Source of the DNA: an uncultured Erythrobacter sp.
Lineage (GTDB): Bacteria > Pseudomonadota > Alphaproteobacteria > Sphingomonadales > Sphingomonadaceae
Reading direction: 5' to 3'
Assembly (NCBI GenBank): GCA_947501005.1
Contig: CANMTU010000001.1
Coordinates: 768,501-832,500 of the forward strand
DNA: 64,000 bases
Shown here: one piece after another, positions 63,504-64,000 of the stretch
Layout: every line of letters begins with the position of its first letter
Numbering within the stretch: the stretch's first letter is position 1
Notes under the pieces: generated by a model
Seen by the model: only the letters and a program-made list of their open reading frames with translations
Database searches by the model: none
Told to the model about the DNA's origin: nothing
Program-made: the position numbers and the translations under genes

Positions 63504-64000
63504 ATGAAACTCCTCAAGCTCGTCCCCGACGATACGAACATCAAGTTCCTCAAGCTGCGGATCCCGTTCTTCGCGGTCAGCCTCCTGCTGATCGCGTTGA
63601 GTTGGGCGCTGGTGTTCAGCAAGGGCCTCAATTACGGCGTTGATTTCGCCGGCGGCCTCGAAATCCGGGCCAGCTTCACCCAAAGCGAGCAGGCGCCGGT
63701 CTCGCAATTGCGCGAGGACGTGGCCCAGCTCGGCTATGGCGACCCGGTCGTGCAGCGCTTCGGCGAGGACAACCAGGTCTCGATCCGCGTCCGTCTGCCC
63801 GACGAGGTTTCGTCGAACAAGGACGCGGCGCAGCAGGCGGCGAACCGCATCGTGGCGGATTTGCGCTCCAATTATCCCGACTTCCGGCTCGACGGTAACG
63901 ACAACGTCTCGGGCAAGGTGTCCGACGAATTCCGGCAGGACGCGATCTTCGCGCTTGTCGCGGCCATGCTGGCGGTGGCGATCTATATCTGGATCCGCTT
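63504..64000 (+). CDS. secF: Protein translocase subunit SecF, 3'-truncated by the window
   Basis: The first 165 residues are visible. MKLLKLVPDDTNIKFLKLR precedes the first helix, then YGVDFAGGLEIRASF (SecF signature GxDFxGG) and a periplasmic domain. A second helix begins at the window end (DAIFALVAAMLAVAIYIWI). It starts 12 bp after secD. Confidence 0.95.
   Translation, partial: MKLLKLVPDDTNIKFLKLRIPFFAVSLLLIALSWALVFSKGLNYGVDFAGGLEIRASFTQSEQAPVSQLREDVAQLGYGDPVVQRFGEDNQVSIRVRLPDEVSSNKDAAQQAANRIVADLRSNYPDFRLDGNDNVSGKVSDEFRQDAIFALVAAMLAVAIYIWIR

Overview
The window is high-GC, gene-dense bacterial chromosome. Gene content and order point to an alphaproteobacterium of the Sphingomonadales, most likely Erythrobacteraceae or Sphingomonadaceae. 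Pointers are the hisZ/purA and serC-serA neighbourhoods, argH followed by a small LptM-like lipoprotein and lysA, a cobA-DUF2849-cysI-DUF934-cysH sulfur operon, tamA-tamB and yajC-secD-secF. This placement is inferred from gene families, not from rRNA, which is absent here. There is no phage, insertion sequence, CRISPR array, plasmid or toxin-antitoxin signature. The window is mostly core genome with one accessory-looking transport cluster at its left end.

Layout. 1-6.6 kb: a truncated double-TetR regulator faces an operon of an acyl-CoA dehydrogenase and three major facilitator transporters, two of them tandem paralogues. 6.7-13.5 kb: tamA-tamB plus a small lipoprotein, joined by TGATG stop/start overlaps. 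13.7-22.7 kb: acetyl-CoA synthetase, tRNA-Ala, an FAD oxidoreductase, queF-DUF1499, a Pro/Thr-stalk membrane protein, sseA-metC and an MscS channel. 22.8-26.7 kb: assimilatory sulfate reduction operon. 26.7-32.5 kb (minus strand): obgE-proB-epimerase, a 40-bp tandem repeat, tRNA-Thr, a DUF429-like protein and rarA. 32.5-41.6 kb: an autoregulated PadR protein with a collagen-like tract, a glycosyltransferase, serC-serA, hisZ, an aldo/keto reductase, purA and an L,D-transpeptidase. 41.7-50 kb: a winged-helix regulator, siroheme synthase, lysA-lptM-argH (transcribed argH first), a TlpA lipoprotein and a cyanide-insensitive-type cytochrome bd oxidase with a 47-residue third subunit. 50-64 kb: tRNA-Val, asparaginase, a quinone-reductase-like enzyme, fmt-truA, recR, two tRNAs, a degenerate histidine kinase divergent from an Lrp regulator, a GFA protein, aroQ-accB-accC, a small exported protein, tRNA-Pro and yajC-secD-secF (secF runs off the end).

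Links between genes: CobA (22.8 kb) and the MET8-like enzyme (42.6 kb) together can make the siroheme used by the sulfite reductase CysI. Sulfide then feeds cysteine and methionine metabolism, where MetC and SseA act. SerC-SerA supply serine. Intergenic gaps carry several related inverted-repeat elements.

I did not find a clear new defence or biosynthetic system. The most unusual items are the Gly-X-Y (collagen-like) tract inside the PadR regulator, the exact 40-bp five-copy repeat next to tRNA-Thr, the histidine kinase whose ATPase domain lacks its nucleotide-binding motifs, the siroheme synthase with a vestigial methyltransferase tail, and the argH/tlpA gene pair whose 5' ends overlap head to head.
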